Below, in pieces: positions 23,781 through 27,153 of a DNA stretch of 27,153 nt. Both the position numbers and the translations under genes were made by a program. Under the pieces are notes generated by a model. That model was not told the DNA's origin. It made no database searches and was given only the letters and a program-made list of their open reading frames with translations. The stretch lies in assembly GCA_905479615.1 (NCBI GenBank), contig CAJQNH010000023.1, forward strand, positions 1-27,153, given 5' to 3'. The first letter of the stretch is position 1; each line of letters starts with the position of its first letter. The stretch is from an uncultured Eudoraea sp. (GTDB lineage: Bacteria; Bacteroidota; Bacteroidia; Flavobacteriales; Flavobacteriaceae).

Positions 23781-24385
23781 TGAAACTGTTTTTCAAAATA
23801 ATTTCTCATTTATTCCATCCTATTTTTGTGCCTATAGCGGGTACTATTACTTATTTTGTCATAACTCCGAAATACAGCCCGCTTGAACTTCAAAGTGGCA
23901 ACGTATTGCCTATTTTCATACTCACTGTCATCATTCCCATTATTAGCTTTTTTATATTGAAAAACCTGGGAGTTGTCCGTTCAATTTTTTTGCCGGGCAT
24001 AAACGAACGCAAATATCCATTGATTACCCAAATTGCCTTACTCCTCATGATAATCATAAAGGTAATACCCAACAATTACACCATTGAATTGAATTTTTTC
24101 TTTGTTGGATTACTAAGCGCTACAATGGCCTGCCTCCTTTTGATTTTTTTAAAATTTAAAACCAGTTTACATATGGTGGGTATGGGAAGCTATCTTATGT
24201 TTTTAATAGCACTGAGTATTCATTTTGAAATTAATATAATTATTGCCATAAGCCTTTTTACCCTGTTAACGGGAATCCTAGCCACCGCCCGGCTCTATCT
24301 AAACAGGCATAGCAAAGCTGAAGTATTTATAGGTTTTCTAATTGGATTTGGCTCCCAATTATTGACTATCAAATTCTGGCTATAA
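23780..24385 (+). CDS. PAP2-like six-span membrane protein with altered active site
   Basis: 201 residues with about six hydrophobic spans. Near the C terminus, R171-x5-H177-x3-E181 (in ARLYLNRHSKAEVFIGFLIGF) has the spacing of the third PAP2 phosphatase motif SR-x5-H-x3-D, with Glu replacing Asp and Ala replacing Ser. A second histidine, H131 in KTSLHMVGMG, stands where PSGH motif 2 is expected. NERKYP (75-80) recalls motif 1, KX6RP, but without its lysine at the right spacing. It may be a diverged lipid phosphatase or phosphotransferase, or a non-catalytic relative. It overlaps rpoN by one base (TAATG), so translation is coupled. Its stop is two bases from the convergent porT stop. I know no assigned function. 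Confidence 0.75.
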   Translation: MKLFFKIISHLFHPIFVPIAGTITYFVITPKYSPLELQSGNVLPIFILTVIIPIISFFILKNLGVVRSIFLPGINERKYPLITQIALLLMIIIKVIPNNYTIELNFFFVGLLSATMACLLLIFLKFKTSLHMVGMGSYLMFLIALSIHFEINIIIAISLFTLLTGILATARLYLNRHSKAEVFIGFLIGFGSQLLTIKFWL

Positions 24386-24387
24386 CT

Positions 24388-25071
24388 TTATAATATATAA
24401 AAGATAATTCCAATTCTTAAAGGTCGGAATTCAATTGAATCTCCCTCAATAGTAGTTACGCCATCGTTAAACAAATTACTTAATGCATAATAAGCATGCA
24501 CGTTGAACGTACTATAACCAAAATTAAGCATAACGCCATATCTGAAATTTCGAACATCGGAGTTGCTAAAAGAAATCTTTGCCGAATTAGAGACAAATTT
24601 GGATCTACTACCTACAACATAGCCCAATTTCATTCCGCCGTAAATTCGCCAAAATTTGTAATCACTTGGTGTGGATGTTCGCCATCTGAATTCTATGGGC
24701 ATTTCTATAACATGAGTATCCAATTTATTGCGCTTATAAGATACATCGGAATCAAGTACAATATATTCGAGACCACTTTCAGTTTCATTAACAAACAAGT
24801 TCGTATAATAGGTATTATATGCATAACCAAGACCTATACCTATTCCAAAATTTCTTCGGCTGTTTAAAGGAATATCCTTTATAAATCCGCCTTTTAGTCC
24901 GTAAGAAAAATTACCCTGATTAACGCCATCAGGTTTATTCAGTATAAAATTATACGTTACACCAAGATAAAATTGATCCTCCAGGTACTTAAGATCTTCG
25001 ACCTCAGTATTCACCTGTGCGCATAGATTTATCGTGAAACCCAAAATGAAAAATAGTGTATAGCGTTTCAT
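24388..25071 (-). CDS. porT: PorT/SprT-like beta-barrel protein of the type IX secretion system
   Basis: 227 residues. Signal peptide MKRYTLFFILGFTINLCAQ, probably cut before VNTEVED. The body is a small outer-membrane beta barrel with alternating strands (FYLGVTYNFIL, FGIGIGLGYAYNTYY, HVIEMPIEFRW, FWRIYGGMKLGYVVGS, FRYGVMLNFGYSTFNVHAYYALSNLF), closing with FRPLRIGIIFYIL, an aromatic-rich terminal strand. It fits the PorT family (SprT in Flavobacterium johnsoniae), required for T9SS secretion and gliding-adhesin export. The identification rests on fold, size, sequence style and the known flavobacterial neighbourhood asnS-rpoN/porT/exbD. A 36-base palindromic terminator separates it from the exbD operon upstream, so it has its own promoter; TACCTTTA 14 bases before the start is a weak candidate. 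Confidence 0.82.
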   Translation of the reverse strand: MKRYTLFFILGFTINLCAQVNTEVEDLKYLEDQFYLGVTYNFILNKPDGVNQGNFSYGLKGGFIKDIPLNSRRNFGIGIGLGYAYNTYYTNLFVNETESGLEYIVLDSDVSYKRNKLDTHVIEMPIEFRWRTSTPSDYKFWRIYGGMKLGYVVGSRSKFVSNSAKISFSNSDVRNFRYGVMLNFGYSTFNVHAYYALSNLFNDGVTTIEGDSIEFRPLRIGIIFYIL

Positions 25072-25112
25072 AGAACTTTAAAGGTAAATAATAAACGAAA
25101 CCAAGAGTATAA

Positions 25113-25148
25113 AAAAAGCGCTTCAAAATATATTTTGAAGCGCTTTTT
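25113..25148 (-). terminator. Terminator of the exbB-exbD operon
   Basis: A perfect 36-base palindrome: the 18-base arms (25113-25130 and 25131-25148) carry GCGCTTCAAAA and its complement, flanked by A's and T's, so each strand ends in five or more T. It lies 29 bases after the exbD stop and 41 bases before porT, on the minus strand. Confidence 0.93.
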
Positions 25149-25177
25149 ACAATTATCCAAGTATGAAAGTTAATTCT

Positions 25178-25660
25178 TTACTGCAAATTTCTAAAAGCAT
25201 CACCCTCATAGGTAGTATAATTAACCTTTAGAGCGTTTACTTTTCGTAACTCTTGTTTAATATCTGCTATAAGACCCATATTGGCATCTTTATCCACTTT
25301 AAGCGCAGTAGTTAGAACATTCTGCAGTTCCTGTGATTTTTTGGCTCTTTCCTGCAAAATAAAATCTCCAACCTCTGAAACGTTTGCAAACTTATCATTC
25401 AGTTGAATTTTTGGTTCCGTACCAAAAACCTTCTGATATTCCCGGGTGGGCTTACCCACATAGATGTACAATACCCTATCCTTTTTTTCCAACTTCTTTA
25501 CCTCACTAGCATTTGGTAAGGTATTCTGAACCATTAACGAGCTATCTTTCATTACGGTTACTGTCATAAAAAAGAACAATAGCATAAAAACAATATCAGG
25601 CAAGGAAGCCGTAGATACTGCGGGTAGATCCCCATCTTTTTTCTTATTAAATTTTGCCAT
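25178..25660 (-). CDS. exbD: ExbD/TolR family biopolymer transport protein (second copy)
   Basis: 160 residues: a short cytoplasmic N terminus, one membrane span (about 20-37) in SLPDIVFMLLFFFMTVTV with the proton-carrying Asp22, and a periplasmic domain. D22 is the residue whose protonation drives ExbBD, TolQR and MotAB motors. The periplasmic part (KDRVLYIYVGKPTREYQ...) is divergent from classical ExbD and longer. It is the last gene of the operon; 20 bases separate it from the first exbD, and a strong terminator follows. Bacteroidota often carry two ExbD-like partners for one ExbB, which may energise different TonB proteins (inference). Confidence 0.92.
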   Translation of the reverse strand: MAKFNKKKDGDLPAVSTASLPDIVFMLLFFFMTVTVMKDSSLMVQNTLPNASEVKKLEKKDRVLYIYVGKPTREYQKVFGTEPKIQLNDKFANVSEVGDFILQERAKKSQELQNVLTTALKVDKDANMGLIADIKQELRKVNALKVNYTTYEGDAFRNLQ

Positions 25661-25680
25661 AATTATAACTTAACTCTAGG

Positions 25681-26289
25681 TTAATTACTAGTTGATGTTT
25701 CTGCCTCGGATAATTTTTGAGGAAAGATTTCCTGTACTTTCTGAACCTTTACTTTTAAATCTTCTCTGGTACTCGATGGTGTTTCAGGATTAAGAAATTC
25801 TGATTCCATCTCCGTAAAATCTCTTCCAAAAAGACGCTGCGCTTCTCTATTTCGAAGATCATTGTAAGCTCCCACCAATTCATTCTGCACAGTTATATAG
25901 GTGCCATACTTGGTTTCGCGATCATTTTTCAAAGATATAATTGCTTTCGTAGGATTATCTGAAGAACTAGCGTCTTTTTTACCCTTACAGTAATTGCAAC
26001 TACCATCACCTCCATTATCCAGAAATGCAATGGCTTTCGCTCTAAGCTGTTTAAGCTCAAGTAACTCTTCTTCAACCAGCAACTGACCATTTTTATTGAT
26101 ATTAACCGTAAAAATATTCTTTTGCTTAATAACAACGTCCGTATCTGGCGGCTCCATCGGCGGAAGCATCCTATCTAAACCTGCATCTGTTTCAATAGTA
26201 GTAGTAACTAAGAAAAATATAAGCAGTAAAAAGGCAATATCTGCCATAGATCCTGCATTAACTTCTGGTGGTCCTCCTCTTCTAGGCAT
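25681..26289 (-). CDS. exbD: ExbD/TolR family biopolymer transport protein with a CxxC insert
   Basis: 202 residues, longer than a standard ExbD (about 140). MPRRGGPPEVNAGSMADIAFLLLIFFLVTTT has the single span (about 15-32) with the essential Asp17. The periplasmic domain begins as usual (FTVNINKNGQLLVEEELLEL, IISLKNDRETKYGTYITVQNELVGAYNDLR), but an insertion of about 25 residues (92-116) contains C98-N-Y-C101 flanked by Gly, Lys, Ser and Asp. A polar tail of some 50 residues ends in ETSTSN. The two cysteines could form a disulfide or bind metal in the periplasm. It stands 11 bases after the unknown membrane protein gene and 20 before the second exbD, clearly one operon. Confidence 0.93.
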   Translation of the reverse strand: MPRRGGPPEVNAGSMADIAFLLLIFFLVTTTIETDAGLDRMLPPMEPPDTDVVIKQKNIFTVNINKNGQLLVEEELLELKQLRAKAIAFLDNGGDGSCNYCKGKKDASSSDNPTKAIISLKNDRETKYGTYITVQNELVGAYNDLRNREAQRLFGRDFTEMESEFLNPETPSSTREDLKVKVQKVQEIFPQKLSEAETSTSN

Positions 26290-26301
26290 AGTTTATAGTT
26301 T

Positions 26302-26745
26302 TTATTTGTTCGACATGTTCTTAAATGCACCCATGACCATAGCTGCAATTGCTATTAGTACAAGGAGAAAAAACATATTGAGACCAGTCCCAATTCTTTT
26401 TATCGTAGTTTCTGAAGTATCAATACCCCTGCCGGCCATTTCTTCAATACTTACATCCGTACCACTTGCAAGAACATAAGAAATGAGAACAACCACTATA
26501 AACCCGCCAATTACCATAAGGGTCTTTTTCAGGCTGTTCGGATTTGCAAATAAATTCTTAAGTGTAAAAACAAGACTTACGACTACTGCAAATCCCAATA
26601 GAAGGTAGGTAATTATGAACATAAAATTCATAGCTCCACTCTCTACAGCTTCAGAAGCAGGAACATCTCTTCCTGGCAGCTGATACCAAAGTATCGCCGA
26701 TAACGCTCCTAAAACAACCAATACTATTTTAATAATTTTATTCAT
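26302..26745 (-). CDS. Unknown four-span membrane protein in the exbB-exbD operon
   Basis: 147 residues with about four hydrophobic spans (roughly 3-22, 40-63, 75-94 and 121-142). An extracytoplasmic or cytoplasmic loop (23-39) carries LPGRDVPASEAVES, and another (95-120) carries DVSIEEMAGRGIDTSETTIKRIG. I recognise no named family. Its position between the proton channel and exbD, with gaps of 24 and 11 bases, suggests an accessory subunit of the ExbBD complex; that is inference from context. No catalytic motif is visible. Confidence 0.8.
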   Translation of the reverse strand: MNKIIKIVLVVLGALSAILWYQLPGRDVPASEAVESGAMNFMFIITYLLLGFAVVVSLVFTLKNLFANPNSLKKTLMVIGGFIVVVLISYVLASGTDVSIEEMAGRGIDTSETTIKRIGTGLNMFFLLVLIAIAAMVMGAFKNMSNK

Positions 26746-26769
26746 AATATGTATTATTAAGTGAGCGAT

Positions 26770-27153
26770 TTATTTTTTGTGGTCTACCAGCATATCGATC
26801 AAACTGATCGAGGAATCTTCCATATCATTTACAATACTATCTATTTTAGCAATAATATAATTATAGAAAATCTGAAGTATAATTGCCGTTATAAGACCAA
26901 AAACCGTTGTTAATAAAGCAACCTGAATATCCCCAGCAATTAATGAGGCACTAAGGTTACCAACAGCACTAATCTTTTGGAAGGCCTGGATCATACCAAT
27001 AACCGTTCCCATGAATCCTAACATAGGTGCAATAGCTATAAATAAAGATAACCAGGAAACATTTTTCTCTAATTGTCCCATTTGAACACCGCCGTAAGCG
27101 ACAACTGCCTTTTCAGCTGATTCAATGCTCTCACCTGCTCTATCTAAGCCCTG
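26770..27153 (-). CDS. exbB: MotA/TolQ/ExbB proton channel protein, partial (N terminus outside window)
   Basis: The frame is open to the window edge: bases 27153-27082 continue it upstream of the internal ATG at 27081 (QGLDRAGESIESAEKAVVAYGGVQ before MGQLEKN). So 127 C-terminal residues are seen and the true start lies beyond the window. LEKNVSWLSLFIAIAPMLGFMGTVIGMIQAFQKIS and GDIQVALLTTVFGLITAIILQIFYNYI are the two conserved final spans of ExbB/TolQ, the TTVFGL segment carrying the channel threonine. It forms the pentameric proton channel around ExbD and energises TonB-dependent receptors. First visible gene of the minus-strand operon. Confidence 0.95.
   Translation of the reverse strand, partial: QGLDRAGESIESAEKAVVAYGGVQMGQLEKNVSWLSLFIAIAPMLGFMGTVIGMIQAFQKISAVGNLSASLIAGDIQVALLTTVFGLITAIILQIFYNYIIAKIDSIVNDMEDSSISLIDMLVDHKK

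Noticed and set aside
24496..24867. 123-codon open frame antisense to porT
   Set aside because: Shadow of the beta-barrel gene; no motif and no promoter.
27079..27081. ATG at 27081 as the start of the ExbB gene
   Set aside because: The frame continues open to the window edge with ExbB-like sequence; this ATG is internal.
1..27153. CRISPR arrays, IS elements, prophage or integrase sites
   Set aside because: No regularly spaced repeats, transposase or integrase frames, or flanking duplications beside the tRNA are seen; the gene content is core chromosomal.

Overview
The window is ordinary chromosomal DNA of a Bacteroidota bacterium, almost certainly of the family Flavobacteriaceae. The signs are: AT-rich sequence; several promoters of the Bacteroidota type (TTTG, about 19 bases, TAnnTTTG), of which those for tRNA-Gln and rplM are exact; a type IX secretion (T9SS) cargo domain and a PorT/SprT gene; a DUF2723 (TMEM260-like) membrane protein; and the flavobacterial order rplM-rpsI-rpsB-tsf, pyrH-frr and asnS-rpoN. 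I see no phage, IS element, CRISPR array or obvious island. I do not assign a genus.

Layout. Bases 1-65 hold the end of a tRNA-Gln (minus strand) with its promoter. Bases 236-3550 encode a large DUF2723 membrane protein. Bases 3641-6036 (minus) encode a thioredoxin-fold protein without active-site cysteines, a membrane-anchored metallophosphoesterase and CutC. Divergent from CutC is a Tat-exported lipoprotein glycosylasparaginase (6077-7060), followed by DNA polymerase I (7118-9955). A tiny secreted protein that is little more than a T9SS sorting domain (10068-10403) and a lipocalin-like lipoprotein (10454-10951, minus) converge on a shared bidirectional terminator.

The central block is for translation: rplM, rpsI, a structured 230-base leader, rpsB (S2 with a long charged linker and a C-terminal helix-hairpin-helix domain), a hairpin, tsf and a strong terminator. 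An M61 peptidase lipoprotein lies on the minus strand, then pyrH and frr (UMP kinase and ribosome recycling). The gene-poor stretch 17841-18327 holds a probable 37-residue single-membrane-span protein (minus) and the leader of an RND/MMPL exporter (18328-20730).

The right part has asnS and rpoN (sigma-54). rpoN overlaps by one base a six-span membrane protein with a PAP2-like motif, which ends two bases from the end of the convergent porT/sprT gene. An 18-bp-arm palindromic terminator separates porT from a minus-strand operon of two ExbD proteins, an unknown four-span membrane protein and an ExbB/TolQ/MotA proton channel cut by the window edge.

Themes: translation machinery with apparent RNA-level control; envelope biology (DUF2723, T9SS, lipoproteins, ExbBD energisation, RND export); and glycoprotein breakdown. 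Nothing looks like a wholly new multi-gene system. The most notable features are the S2-HhH fusion with its structured leader, the cysteine-free thioredoxin, the sorting-domain-only secreted protein and the unannotated small membrane protein.
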